IMG/VR virus record: IMGVR_UViG_3300025133_000125 | Location: 1-57,157 of that record | Source of the DNA: a virus | DNA length: 57,157 nucleotides | Reading direction: 5' to 3' (one strand) | Shown: positions 37,518 through 45,828 of the stretch, piece after piece | How the letters are laid out: every line of letters starts with the position of its first letter | Position numbering within the stretch: the first letter of the stretch is position 1 | Position numbers and translations under genes: made by a program | The notes under the pieces: generated by a model | Told to the model about the DNA's origin: nothing | The model's database searches: none | Seen by the model: the letters and a program-made list of their open reading frames with translations, nothing else

Positions 37518-37955
37518 TTATACTATGTTCCTTGCTAGTCTTAATGAAATTGAGTCTGTAGCATTATGACTACCTTCAATTTCATAAGATAATGATATAC
37601 TAAGATAATTTTTATCTTCCTGAGCATCAATAATTAAATTAATAATATGTACATGTGGTAGCCATTCTTCTATTGAATCTTTAATGCTAGCTTCTAATTT
37701 TTTCTCCAGGTCCGGATCAAAATTTTCAAATAATAAATTAAAAATCTCACTACCAAATTCTGGCTGTCCTAATCTTTCACCCTTAACAGTTAAAAGTAAA
37801 TTTTTTAAATTTGTCTTTGTTTGCTCAAGAATACTTGTTGATGACGCAAAAAATCCATCTTTAGAATTTCTTATAGGAAATATAATTCCAATTTTAGAAT
37901 CCGGATCATTATCTCTTTGTCTAACTGATGCAGTTCTTGGATTTTCTAGTGCCAT
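37518..37955 (-). CDS. 25: Baseplate wedge protein gp25-like (GPW/gp25 family)
   Basis: A 145-residue protein with the gp25/GpW lysozyme-like-family signature: TNLKNLLLTVKGERLGQPEF, GSEIFNLLFENFDPDLEKKL and the C-terminal strand region INLIIDAQEDKNYLSISLSY. In T4, gp25 sits in the wedge core with gp6 and gp53. The gene directly precedes gp6 in transcription order. It has no catalytic role. Confidence 0.88.
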   Translation of the reverse strand: MALENPRTASVRQRDNDPDSKIGIIFPIRNSKDGFFASSTSILEQTKTNLKNLLLTVKGERLGQPEFGSEIFNLLFENFDPDLEKKLEASIKDSIEEWLPHVHIINLIIDAQEDKNYLSISLSYEIEGSHNATDSISLRLARNIV

Positions 37956-38446
37956 TATTTAAGTTTACCTTTACCGCTATTACTACTTAATTGCGTAGCC
38001 ATTTCATTTGTAACTGGTAGAAATGAACCACCAAGCTGAGTCGCTCTTGCCCTTGTAGTTAAATATCTTTGACCTGAATTAGTAGTTACAATTCCAATTT
38101 GTAGGCTGTCCTCGATATTCTCTATTAGATTAAATCGTTCTTCAGGTGTCAACTCAGAATTTCCATAAGTATCTACACTAAATATTTCTTTTAAAGTTTC
38201 AACTAAGGGTGTAAAAGAATTTTGTTCCATCAATGGCACAGAAGATACTCCTCCGCCTCCGCCACCCATAACAACTTCAGCTCTTGATACATAATCATGA
38301 AAATCTTTAGCTTCTCTTTTAGCCTGATCAACATTCTGTTTCATTTCTTGAATCTTTGGCTTTGTCTTGAGAAACTTATTTTTAGCTGTGTGCTCGTTTT
38401 TTCTATTAGCTATGTTTCTTATGAGTCTATGAACTTCTAGTGCCAT
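37955..38446 (-). CDS. Baseplate-region protein, 163 residues
   Basis: Basic helical N-terminus (HRLIRNIANRKNEHTAKNKF), a coiled stretch (EMKQNVDQAKREAKDFHDYV), a GGGGGG linker near residue 60, then a helical domain (TPEERFNLIENIEDSLQIGI). It is coupled to gp25 (start at the stop) and overlaps the preceding gene by 20 nt. In T4 gp53 is a wedge partner of gp25 and gp6, but I see no motif to prove equivalence. Confidence 0.55.
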   Translation of the reverse strand: MALEVHRLIRNIANRKNEHTAKNKFLKTKPKIQEMKQNVDQAKREAKDFHDYVSRAEVVMGGGGGGVSSVPLMEQNSFTPLVETLKEIFSVDTYGNSELTPEERFNLIENIEDSLQIGIVTTNSGQRYLTTRARATQLGGSFLPVTNEMATQLSSNSGKGKLK

Positions 38447-38864
38447 GCTTCTTCTCTATTGCTTTTACTACTTTTGCTGAATGACCACTCATTGCTTTTA
38501 TCATAAAATCAGGCGTATTACCAGATGCTTGTGGTGTATTAGAAGTAGTGCTATCTAATACTGCTTGTTGTTCATAGAATTTCTCTGGTGAATCAATTGC
38601 ACCTCCGCCCATAGTAGGATACGTTTCAAACTCTTCACCTGACGATATTCCACCTTGCGTCTCATTTAAAATTTTATTTAAAACTGGATCTTGGGCAAGC
38701 TGACGATTATCTGGTTCTGGACCAGTATAATGATCAGCCACATCAGCCTCTGATATTGTTGGTTCTTTCATTTCTTTAATGACAATATTAATTTGCTTGG
38801 CAACTTCTTTCTCTACCATTTCTTTTACTATTTTTTTAAGTGCCATTATTACGTTTGCTTTCAT
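38427..38864 (-). CDS. Baseplate-region protein, 145 residues
   Basis: Starts MKANVIMALKKIVKEMVEKE, a basic amphipathic helix, with GAGG at good spacing. The central part is acidic and Gln/Asn-rich (DHYTGPEPDNRQLAQDPVLN), the end basic. The N-terminal helix KKIVKEMVEKEVAKQI resembles head or tail assembly peptides of other T4-like proteins. Function unknown. Confidence 0.55.
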   Translation of the reverse strand: MKANVIMALKKIVKEMVEKEVAKQINIVIKEMKEPTISEADVADHYTGPEPDNRQLAQDPVLNKILNETQGGISSGEEFETYPTMGGGAIDSPEKFYEQQAVLDSTTSNTPQASGNTPDFMIKAMSGHSAKVVKAIEKKHGTRSS

Positions 38865-38893
38865 TTTGTGACCTCTTTGTTCCTTTATTATAA

Positions 38894-40360
38894 TTAACTA
38901 AAATTTGAAGTTTTCATGTAATCATCTAACTCAGTCATACATTCACTTAAATCGAGAATTTGTGAGTCTAGCATTGCATCAATTTGATCTTCATTTAAGT
39001 CAGCATTATCGGATGTACCAATTCCACCTGATTCACCAACTGACCAATCTCCATCATTTGCATCTGAGGGTATTATTGCAGGTGCTGCTAGTAATGCTCC
39101 ACCTGGGCCTATTGCATTACCACTTCCAAGTTCATCACCTGCATTTAGATCCATTCCTGGCGGAAAATAATCCATTCCCATATCATCAAATCCAAGCCCT
39201 GCATCTAAACTACTATCTAAATTTGGTTTTCCACCACCAGCTCCTGCTGCACCAACATCACCTAAGTCTCCTAATCTTCTATCAACATATACACCACCTA
39301 ATTTTTCACATTCTTCCTCACTAAGGCCTGCAGCTTGACCTCTATTCATTGCACATTGTGCTATAATTTTTTGTAATAATGCAATTAATTGTGGCAATAT
39401 TTTAGATGCGTCTGTCATACTTTTAACAGCCATTTCAATTAATGTGGGAATTCCCATAATAACTTGAAGTGCTAATAACAAAACTTGAACTGCCTTTAAT
39501 GGAGCAAATAGCCACATTAAAAGTTTTATTGCCTTCTTTAATTTTTTAATTACCTTAGAAATTTTGGACATAATAGCATTAATTCTATTAATTGCTGCTA
39601 CAACTTTTTCCATTATCTCTATAAGTTTGCTAACATCAGGTAACAACTCACAAGCCTTATCAGGATCTATTTCTACTAATGAAACTAAATTTTGTGTCTT
39701 TGCAATAAACTTGCCTGTGAGCATCATAAGTTCATTTATCTTTTTTTGTATTTCTACCCACCACGTCATATCAAGCCCAGGTAAATCTAATTCTAAATCT
39801 AAATCATCTAACATGTCTTCTAATCTAGATTGATCTTCTGGCGGTTTACCTGCTAGTTCTTGTAAGCTACAATATTCATCATCATTATCAGCAGCACCAG
39901 GAGAAACAACAGCACCGTCACCTGATACTTTTGCTCCAGCTGTTGCTGTGTATGGCGCATATTGCTCTTTTCCATTACTATCTATAGCCTTGCCATTAAT
40001 AACAATGTCACCTTCTTTTAGCTCAGTTCCTGGAGCAAATACTCTAGCTTCTCCTCCAAAACCTTGATGAACAACATCAACCCCATCTTCATCTGCAGTA
40101 AATCCATCTTCTGTTACAAAATCACCGGGTCCTAATCTTGCACCCATAGGAAACATTTGATCCATACTTAAATCTATTCCGTATACCTGTGCTGCTACTT
40201 GATTTTTTGCTAATTCAGCATCTGATAAACCTGAAGAGTCTGATCCTACACCACCAGTTTTAGTTGCTGAACCCACAATGATTTGATCACCCATCAATAA
40301 ACTTGAATTACCCTGAAGGTGTCTTTTAATTGTTGTTATATTTTTACAATCTAGTGACAT
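38894..40360 (-). CDS. Large baseplate/spike-region protein with hydrophobic core helices, 488 residues
   Basis: The N-terminus is Gly/Asp-rich (GARLGPGDFVTEDGFTADED, PGTELKEGDIVINGKAID). The middle (about 180-330) is a long helical, strongly hydrophobic region (KLLMWLFAPLKAVQVLLLAL, PQLIALLQKIIAQCAMNRGQ) and may be membrane-active or a coiled core. The C-terminus is Gly/Asp-rich again. It lies just after the OB-fold spike gene in transcription order, coupled by overlap. A hub or tape-like role can be imagined, but no family is recognised. Confidence 0.55.
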   Translation of the reverse strand: MSLDCKNITTIKRHLQGNSSLLMGDQIIVGSATKTGGVGSDSSGLSDAELAKNQVAAQVYGIDLSMDQMFPMGARLGPGDFVTEDGFTADEDGVDVVHQGFGGEARVFAPGTELKEGDIVINGKAIDSNGKEQYAPYTATAGAKVSGDGAVVSPGAADNDDEYCSLQELAGKPPEDQSRLEDMLDDLDLELDLPGLDMTWWVEIQKKINELMMLTGKFIAKTQNLVSLVEIDPDKACELLPDVSKLIEIMEKVVAAINRINAIMSKISKVIKKLKKAIKLLMWLFAPLKAVQVLLLALQVIMGIPTLIEMAVKSMTDASKILPQLIALLQKIIAQCAMNRGQAAGLSEEECEKLGGVYVDRRLGDLGDVGAAGAGGGKPNLDSSLDAGLGFDDMGMDYFPPGMDLNAGDELGSGNAIGPGGALLAAPAIIPSDANDGDWSVGESGGIGTSDNADLNEDQIDAMLDSQILDLSECMTELDDYMKTSNFS

Positions 40361-41613
40361 TATAAACCACTTCTCGATTTTTTAGATACCTTAACATTTT
40401 TACTTAATATTCTATTTGCAATTTGTGGCTTTGCTGTTGATGCAGTCCATCCTTGTAATTGCGCACCTGCTGCCATCCCTTCGGGAATCGGAACTAAAGT
40501 ACCAATATTTCCAAGTCCTTTTATTCCTGCAATTTTTGCTGCAAAACTATCTAATGTAGCAACTAACTCTCCAAGAAAGTTTACTAAATTTTCTCCTAAT
40601 ACTGCTGATTGCAAGTTACCTTCATCAACATCACCTAGTAATACTTTTTCACCAACAATATTTGTATTCAATTTCGAAACAATATTTGTTGTATTACCCG
40701 AGAACATATTGATCTGACCTGTATTTGTATTTTCTTTTGTATTAAAAACTAATCTATCAGAGTCTAAAATAATTGCAGGTGCACCAGCTGTCTTGACATC
40801 AGTAACTCCTTCAACTTTAGGTGAAACTGTGTATTTAATATCTTCACTTCGTGTTAAATAAAGTGATGCTTTATCAGTATCAATATCTTCTGTTCTTGGA
40901 GTTCCTGCTGCAGCTTCCGAAGCTTCAGATTCGTCAGAAATTCTCATTTTAATTACAGCATTGGCAGAATTTAATTCACTATCACCATTCGTTGTGTAGT
41001 CAGTACCAATTCTTATTGATTGGTCATTTCTTCCATTTAACGCCCAATCTCCCGGATATTGCTTAACAGGTCTTGGATTTTTATTATACACAAAGCCTTG
41101 CAAATAGGCATCTATATTATCTGGTACCAATGGCTTCACCGGTGCACTAAGACTTCCTTTGTTGGAAGCGTCTTTATCAATACCTAATACAATGTTATGT
41201 GTAGCTGAATTTCGTAAATTTAGTGGCTGAAAATAATATGTTTGTGCGCCGTAGTTGATAATAACAACTGTCTCTCCCACAATAGGATATGATCGAACTT
41301 GTGCGTCTAAAGGTTTTATCCACGCACCGGCAGCGGGTAAAATTGGAAAATCCTTTATAGATGCTTCAACCTTTATACAACCAATATGATTAACTGTTAG
41401 GCCTTTTTTATCTACAAGATCATCTTCATTATAAATTACCCTTTTAACAGAACCAACAATTGATTGCAATGATACTATTGCATTTTCGTCTATAAGCCAC
41501 TGAGCAATTTCATTTATTCTACGCTCATCAGCTGTATTTCTATTTAATTCTAGCTGCTTTTGTTTATTTGCACCAAGCTTATCAGCGTAAACTAGATCGT
41601 GATTAATCGGCAC
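40360..41613 (-). CDS. Baseplate hub spike protein, gp5-like OB fold (GTG start)
   Basis: A 417-residue protein. The start is GTG at 41613 (MPINHDLVYADKLG), with AGGAG about 8 nt before. Residues 45-140 (IVSLQSIVGSVKRVIYNEDD, KVEASIKDFPILPAAG, AWIKPLDAQVRSYPIVGETV, VIINYGAQTYYFQPLN) look like the OB-fold domain of T4 gp5 and relatives at the tip of the tail tube. The C-terminus contains a beta-rich part ending in a basic tail. There is no lysozyme catalytic motif in view, so the spike may lack the muramidase of T4. Context (gp25, gp6 downstream) supports the call. Confidence 0.65.
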   Translation of the reverse strand: MPINHDLVYADKLGANKQKQLELNRNTADERRINEIAQWLIDENAIVSLQSIVGSVKRVIYNEDDLVDKKGLTVNHIGCIKVEASIKDFPILPAAGAWIKPLDAQVRSYPIVGETVVIINYGAQTYYFQPLNLRNSATHNIVLGIDKDASNKGSLSAPVKPLVPDNIDAYLQGFVYNKNPRPVKQYPGDWALNGRNDQSIRIGTDYTTNGDSELNSANAVIKMRISDESEASEAAAGTPRTEDIDTDKASLYLTRSEDIKYTVSPKVEGVTDVKTAGAPAIILDSDRLVFNTKENTNTGQINMFSGNTTNIVSKLNTNIVGEKVLLGDVDEGNLQSAVLGENLVNFLGELVATLDSFAAKIAGIKGLGNIGTLVPIPEGMAAGAQLQGWTASTAKPQIANRILSKNVKVSKKSRSGL

Positions 41614-41632
41614 CAGCTAACTCCTTCTAGTA

Positions 41633-42007
41633 CTATGTTATGTTTAAATTTATATCGTCTACTTCTTTTTGTAAATCTTTTGTGGCATCTTCTAATTTAC
41701 CAATAATTTGTTCCTTTTCAATATCAGACAAGCCAAACTCACCATCTGCAGACTTAGACTCTGTTTGAATAACCCTTTGTACAACAGCTGATAGCTTTAC
41801 TAATACTTCATCATTTCTTATATTCGCTTCCATATAATCACTAATCATAGGAAATAATTGAATAGCAGAATTTGCATCTTTTATATAAACCATCAACTCC
41901 TGTATTAAAGATTCTATTTGAATCTTATTGCGGTCAGAGTTGTGATTGATCTTTTTGAAAAGATCAGATAGAGAAGTTCCCTTAAATAATTCATAATCAG
42001 CAGACAT
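41633..42007 (-). CDS. Small helical protein, 124 residues
   Basis: Starts MSADYELFKGTSLSDLFKKI. Helical throughout, with SLIQELMVYIKDANSAIQLF and a coiled-coil-like C-terminus (DIEKEQIIGKLEDATKDLQK). It is the first gene after the late sigma factor and has its own ATATTTAT box, so it probably heads the baseplate operon. No family recognised. Confidence 0.6.
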   Translation of the reverse strand: MSADYELFKGTSLSDLFKKINHNSDRNKIQIESLIQELMVYIKDANSAIQLFPMISDYMEANIRNDEVLVKLSAVVQRVIQTESKSADGEFGLSDIEKEQIIGKLEDATKDLQKEVDDINLNIT

Positions 42008-42024
42008 AAAAACATCCTTTGATT

Positions 42025-42032
42025 ATAAATAT
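42025..42032 (-). promoter_or_regulatory. Candidate late-promoter box (ATATTTAT) before the baseplate operon
   Basis: The sense strand reads CTATATTTATAATC in the 31-nt gap, 17 nt before the ATG at 42007. It has the same core as five other gene-start sites. A further ATATTTAT lies inside the sigma-factor gene at 42067-42074. Confidence 0.4.
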
Positions 42033-42038
42033 AGAGAA

Positions 42039-42758
42039 CTATGAATTTAATCGTTTAGAATCGGCAATAAATATATCACCCTCAGATTCCCATTTACCAT
42101 ATAAATTTTTGTAATGACCCCTCATAACATTTAGTACCCTTGTTATGTGTTGAGTCTGGTAACCTGAAATTTCTCTAAGTAAAATATATAATGCTTTTTT
42201 ATTAAAAATCTCAATTGATCCTACACGATCCATCAATTCTATAATAGAAAAGGCAATTGTGACATCACGCTCCTTTTTAAATACTAGATTAATATTCTCT
42301 TCCCAATAAGAAACAACAGCATTAAAAAACGCCCTATGTTCATCATTCTCTAAAAAAGATTCGTTATAAGATGTATTTTTTACATCCTTATGTTTAAGAT
42401 CTAAAACATCATTATGTGTTTTCATTTTTTTATAGTTGTTGTTATTATGACATATCAACCAATTCTTAACGACAACGCTAAAATAGCTAAATGCTTTTCC
42501 TTTGCCTTGTTGATATTTTCCTAATCTTGTTATCATAAAAGAAATTACTTCATGCTTTACATCCTCTAGTGGAATATCAAAATAATAAAATTTAAATGTA
42601 TGAATTATATTCTCAACTAATTTTTCAAATGGTTTTCTCAAAGATGCATTATAAATTTGATTTTTAATACGATAATCATCTGTGTTGTTATAAGCAATAA
42701 TTGCTTCTTCAGTTTCTCCAGTAAAGTACATTCTTGTTTTTGACGGTTTACGCGGCAT
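42039..42758 (-). CDS. 55: Late-transcription sigma factor, gp55-like
   Basis: A 239-residue protein starting MPRKPSKTRMYFTGETEEAI. The region IEDVKHEVISFMITRLGKYQ-like (DVKHEVISFMITRLGKYQQG, about 66-85) followed by GKAFSYFSVVVKNWLICHNN matches sigma region 2 as in T4 gp55 and its cyanophage relatives, where it reads late promoters. The C-terminal helical part (ALYILLREISGYQTQHITRV) may contain the DNA/clamp contacts. gp55 replaces the host sigma on RNA polymerase and works with the sliding clamp. It is longer than T4 gp55 (185). Confidence 0.85.
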   Translation of the reverse strand: MPRKPSKTRMYFTGETEEAIIAYNNTDDYRIKNQIYNASLRKPFEKLVENIIHTFKFYYFDIPLEDVKHEVISFMITRLGKYQQGKGKAFSYFSVVVKNWLICHNNNNYKKMKTHNDVLDLKHKDVKNTSYNESFLENDEHRAFFNAVVSYWEENINLVFKKERDVTIAFSIIELMDRVGSIEIFNKKALYILLREISGYQTQHITRVLNVMRGHYKNLYGKWESEGDIFIADSKRLNS

Positions 42759-43017
42759 CTTGTTGTTCCTCTGTTATGTTTTCTAATTTGTTTAAAGACT
42801 CTTCTAATGCTTTGAATATTGATCCAACCTCATCATCTGATTCAAATGCACCTATTGTATCTAAGTCTTTCATTTCTTGTAATGTATTTTGTATTTGTAC
42901 ATACGTCGCATCAATCCATTGTTCAAGTCTATCACACTTAGTGTATAGGTTCACTATGATGTATAACTGAACAATAGAAATTACACAAAATACTATTGCT
43001 GCTATTTCAATTATCAT
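42748..43017 (-). CDS. Single-pass membrane protein with coiled coil, 89 residues
   Basis: The N-terminus MIIEIAAIVFCVISIVQLYI is a membrane helix. The rest is a charged helix (CDRLEQWIDATYVQIQNTLQ, FKALEESLNKLENITEEQQD) likely to form a coiled coil in the cytoplasm. It overlaps the sigma-factor gene by 11 nt and the HD-domain gene by 4 nt. Function unknown. Confidence 0.6.
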   Translation of the reverse strand: MIIEIAAIVFCVISIVQLYIIVNLYTKCDRLEQWIDATYVQIQNTLQEMKDLDTIGAFESDDEVGSIFKALEESLNKLENITEEQQDAA

Positions 43018-43760
43018 GAGAATAAATCCTTTAACTTATCTGTATCTAAATCTTTTACCAGTTCCTCTTCCTTAGATTCACCTTTCATATATTTTGGGAA
43101 ATCAATTCTAGAATCCCCTGACAACATAAACTTTTCCTTTTCCTGTCGTGCTGCTGATGCGTCTGCATAATGAATGATGTGTGGCAAGTTTGTTTTCATT
43201 GCCTTCCATTCTGCACCCTCCATATAATAGGACTTATTTGCTTCTTCATATAACCCGTCAGCTAATCTAAGTCCTAAGTATTCTGATTCTGACATATCAA
43301 TTTTAAATTTATTAAGAATCCAAATTGCCCTATCAGTTACTGTCATATAATGAATTGCAGGATTATGCACATAATATTGTTGCAACTTTTTTGCTCGCCA
43401 TTCATCAGTATTAGTTAGATAATAATCTTCATCCATATCACCTACCTTACCCAAGTCATGAAACAATGCAGCAAATACTACTGATTCTTCTGTAATGTCA
43501 TCAACAAACATATCCTGTGACTTGAACAATTCATAATAAGATTTTGACCATCCTATAATATTGAGTACATGAGCAACATAACCACCTGGAAAAGCATTAT
43601 GAAACCAGCCTGTACCTGAAGCAGGTGCTAGAATCATTCTCTCTTTAAAATGATCATGTAACTCTTTTATTTTTTCTAATCTCTCACCATCAAATGTTTC
43701 ATCGATAATCTCTTGTAACTTATCCCAGTTCTCACTGATTTGTTCTGCAGTTAATCTCAT
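43014..43760 (-). CDS. HD-domain phosphohydrolase, 248 residues
   Basis: The start at 43760 (MRLTAEQISENWDKLQEIID) is chosen because AGGAG precedes it and it forms an ATGA overlap with the upstream stop; a longer frame would add 13 codons. The HD motif set is present: H in GGYVAHVLN, HD in AALFHDLGKVGD, and a distal D in HIIHYADASAARQ. HD proteins hydrolyse phosphate esters, often (deoxy)nucleotides or cyclic nucleotides. In a phage this could feed nucleotide metabolism or degrade a defence signal. Substrate not deducible. Confidence 0.75.
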   Translation of the reverse strand: MRLTAEQISENWDKLQEIIDETFDGERLEKIKELHDHFKERMILAPASGTGWFHNAFPGGYVAHVLNIIGWSKSYYELFKSQDMFVDDITEESVVFAALFHDLGKVGDMDEDYYLTNTDEWRAKKLQQYYVHNPAIHYMTVTDRAIWILNKFKIDMSESEYLGLRLADGLYEEANKSYYMEGAEWKAMKTNLPHIIHYADASAARQEKEKFMLSGDSRIDFPKYMKGESKEEELVKDLDTDKLKDLFS

Positions 43761-44272
43761 GCATTCTCCTGTGCCCATGGCATTTTTATAATATAACAAC
43801 CTTCAAACTTATAAGGTTGAACATGTTTTGACTCTAAAATATCTACTACATTTACCCACTTAGGATTCATAGTATCTCGAACCTGATAAATTCCATCCTT
43901 TTCATCAGCCCCTTTAAGTAAAATATAATCACCATAATCAAATGGGCCTCCCCATCTTTTCAATAAATTTCTAGAAAGTGCAACAAACTTATAATTTGAT
44001 GCCTTATCTATTCTAATTTTTGTACCATCTGCTGTGATGTCGGGCGTCTTATCTGTTTGTGGAAAGATTGGTTGATACATAGTTACATCTACTTCAATTC
44101 CATATTGATAAAATTCATCCAGTTGATATTGTAGATTCTGTTTTTCACTTACCAGTGTCTCATAATGAGTGTGATAAATTTCTCTATGCTTTTTCATAAA
44201 ATAAGTAGATACGTAACCATTCATTACAGTGATAAAGATAATTAACAATATGTACTTTTGTTGATTTAGCAT
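43757..44272 (-). CDS. Membrane-anchored 3D/double-psi-beta-barrel-like protein, 171 residues
   Basis: The start at 44272 (MLNQQKYILLIIFITVMNGY) is chosen because AAAGGAG lies at ideal distance; a longer frame starts at 44338, inside a repeated promoter-like element. A membrane helix is followed by a coiled stretch (HYETLVSEKQNLQYQLDEFY) and a domain with KFVALSRNLLKRWGGPFDYG and KDGIYQVRDTMNPKWVNVVD, which resembles 3D/RlpA-type double-psi barrels (often glycan-active), with acidic residues in Asp/Asn positions. It could cut or bind peptidoglycan. Confidence 0.55.
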   Translation of the reverse strand: MLNQQKYILLIIFITVMNGYVSTYFMKKHREIYHTHYETLVSEKQNLQYQLDEFYQYGIEVDVTMYQPIFPQTDKTPDITADGTKIRIDKASNYKFVALSRNLLKRWGGPFDYGDYILLKGADEKDGIYQVRDTMNPKWVNVVDILESKHVQPYKFEGCYIIKMPWAQENA

Positions 44273-44303
44273 GGCGTGCTCCTTTTGATTAATAGAATCT
44301 AAT

Positions 44304-44335
44304 AACATTTTGGTATACGCGTAAAGGCTTTTTTT
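44304..44335 (-). promoter_or_regulatory. Repeated promoter-like element, copy 1 (between tmRNA and 44272 gene)
   Basis: A 32-nt stretch identical at 29 positions to 49493-49524, with core TATACGCGTAAAGG (plus strand) flanked by T-runs. On the sense strand it reads CCTTTACGCGTATA. It lies 31 nt before the next gene's ATG (26 nt in copy 2) and 8-13 nt after the previous gene's end in both cases. TTTACG could be a -35 element. See findings. Confidence 0.5.
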
Positions 44336-44348
44336 CATTTATTTTTTG

Positions 44349-44766
44349 TGGACCCGGGGAGATTCGAACTCCCGTCCGGCCTGCTATTAACAATGAGTCG
44401 TTACAGCTTAGACGGTTTCCATTGGTAGAAACTGCCAAACAACCATGCGAATTCCTTTTGCTCAGAACATATTCCTTAACTGGCTTTTAGTTATACTCCA
44501 AATCACCAACGAGTTTGTGTTCAACTTATTTTATGCTCGGGTGTTGAACAACCCAAGAACTTAAGCAGCGTATGCGTAAGTTGGCTGGTGAGCCAGCTCA
44601 GCGCCAATATATGGTGCTGAATCAGTATCGGCCAAATGCCAATCTATCACCAACCCGTCTAGCGAATTATCGCCATATTGGTTTTGTGAGTCTTTTTTCA
44701 CGAGACCTACTCAATCTCTGCTGCACTCATTTGTCAAAAAACACCCGTCGATTTCCATACGGGCCC
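44349..44766 (-). ncRNA. ssrA: tmRNA (one-piece), complete
   Basis: The RNA starts GGGCCCG and ends CGGGTCC plus discriminator A. These pair as a 7-bp acceptor stem with G at position 3 opposite U, the G-U pair that marks alanine charging. The 5' part contains AUCGACGGGUG, matching the conserved tmRNA segment UCGACGGG. The T arm is GGGAG-TTCGAAT-CTCCC. In the middle a short reading frame (44632 to stop at 44561) encodes a tag of 23 codons beginning ADTDSAPYIG and ending YAYAA, Ala-rich at the end as usual for proteolysis tags; the exact resume codon is not certain. The CCA is not fully encoded. It rescues stalled ribosomes and tags the nascent protein. The order of parts is unpermuted. Confidence 0.93.
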
Positions 44767-44780
44767 ATATCTTTTAATTT

Positions 44781-45029
44781 TTAATTATCCCAGCCTTCTG
44801 ACCACTGGCTAATATCTTCATCTGTAACTCTTAAATCTTCTAATAGTAACTCAACTGCTGCCCAATCTTTGTCCGATATTGCAGCTTCTAAACGCATAAT
44901 TATTTCTTCAACTGAAAGCATATGACTTACTCCTCTCTTAGTTGAAGCTAAATATGGATAATCTACTAAATTTAAACTAGTTGCTGACGTATTTTTAGGG
45001 TCAGCAGCCCACGGTAATATAACTTTCAT
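44781..45029 (-). CDS. Small hypothetical protein with possible nested second start
   Basis: 82 residues beginning MKVILPWAADPKNTSATSLN, with GGAGG before the ATG. Inside, at 44921, a second ATG (MLSVEEIIMRLEAAISDKDW) is preceded by AGAGGAG at good distance, so a 46-residue form may be made as well. The C-terminal part is a helical pair (AISDKDWAAVELLLEDLRVT). Its stop lies 15 nt upstream of the tmRNA 5' end. Function unknown. Confidence 0.55.
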   Translation of the reverse strand: MKVILPWAADPKNTSATSLNLVDYPYLASTKRGVSHMLSVEEIIMRLEAAISDKDWAAVELLLEDLRVTDEDISQWSEGWDN

Positions 45030-45030
45030 T

Positions 45031-45282
45031 TTAAGCCTCCGCTAATTGGTAACTTAATTTTACTTTATCATTTGGTATTGATTTTGACATTGCATAATCA
45101 TATATCAATGCAACAAAAACCTCATGTGCAGTCTCATCAACAGACAACTCTTTACCATCTGTCAATGCATTGAACATTTCTTTATTTGTTCTATAAAAAT
45201 AATTTATCTCAAAACATAGTGATTCGAAATCTAATATTCCTGGTTCACCTTGAAGATTATTTTCTAGTATAGATTGCTTCAT
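45031..45282 (-). CDS. Small hypothetical protein, 83 residues
   Basis: Helical acidic protein (LDFESLCFEINYFYRTNKEM, then VDETAHEVFVALIYDYAMSK). Its stop is adjacent to the next gene's start. No family recognised. Confidence 0.55.
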   Translation of the reverse strand: MKQSILENNLQGEPGILDFESLCFEINYFYRTNKEMFNALTDGKELSVDETAHEVFVALIYDYAMSKSIPNDKVKLSYQLAEA

Positions 45283-45285
45283 GTT

Positions 45286-45498
45286 CTACTTATTTTCCAT
45301 TTTATTTAAAATATTTTGTCTAGCAATTCTATTAGTTTCTGATTGTTTAACTTTTGCTTTTCTAATTTTTGTAATTCCTTTTCCGTTTATCGTTGGCATA
45401 CCGTGATCATCAACACCAATATCCTTTACGACAATTTTTTTATTTTTCCACTTACCGGTGAGTATCTCATCACCAATATCAATATCTATTTTAATCAT
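45286..45498 (-). CDS. Small beta-barrel-like phage protein, 70 residues
   Basis: Starts MIKIDIDIGDEILTGKWKNK, then KKIVVKDIGVDDHGMPTING, an alternating strand pattern with a basic end. This kind of short protein is widespread in T4-like phages. The start overlaps the preceding stop by one base. Its role is unknown; the leader is not like the capsid-targeting set. Confidence 0.6.
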   Translation of the reverse strand: MIKIDIDIGDEILTGKWKNKKIVVKDIGVDDHGMPTINGKGITKIRKAKVKQSETNRIARQNILNKMENK

Positions 45499-45824
45499 TA
45501 TACTTCCCTATACATTGATTCAGTATTCTTTTTTAATTCTTCAATTTCCACATCCATCCTCTTGAGTGTATCCTTAAGATTACTAACTGGAATTCGCTTT
45601 GAGACAAGCGCAACATGTTTTCTATCTTCTTTTCTAGATCCAAAAATAAATGAAGCTACAGGAAAATCTACTTGCTCAAAGTCTAATTGAGCATACCACG
45701 GTTCTGCTTTTCCTGACTCAAACCCAAGCGTTCTTGCTTCTCCGCCAGGTAACCATCCAGTGTCTGGCTCACCACCATCTGCACCATAGCCTGCATTATT
45801 AGATACTTCAAAAAGTTTCTTCAT
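45498..45824 (-). CDS. Small hypothetical protein, 108 residues
   Basis: Gly/Asp-rich N-terminus (NNAGYGADGGEPDTGWLPGG), a WYAQLDFEQVDFPVASFIFG strand region, then a coiled helix (NLKDTLKRMDVEIEELKKNT). It is coupled to the next gene. No family recognised. Confidence 0.55.
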   Translation of the reverse strand: MKKLFEVSNNAGYGADGGEPDTGWLPGGEARTLGFESGKAEPWYAQLDFEQVDFPVASFIFGSRKEDRKHVALVSKRIPVSNLKDTLKRMDVEIEELKKNTESMYREV

Positions 45825-45828
45825 ATTA

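Noticed and set aside
44572-44784. 70-codon plus-strand frame
   Set aside because: It lies wholly opposite the tmRNA, whose conserved sequence and pairing explain this region.
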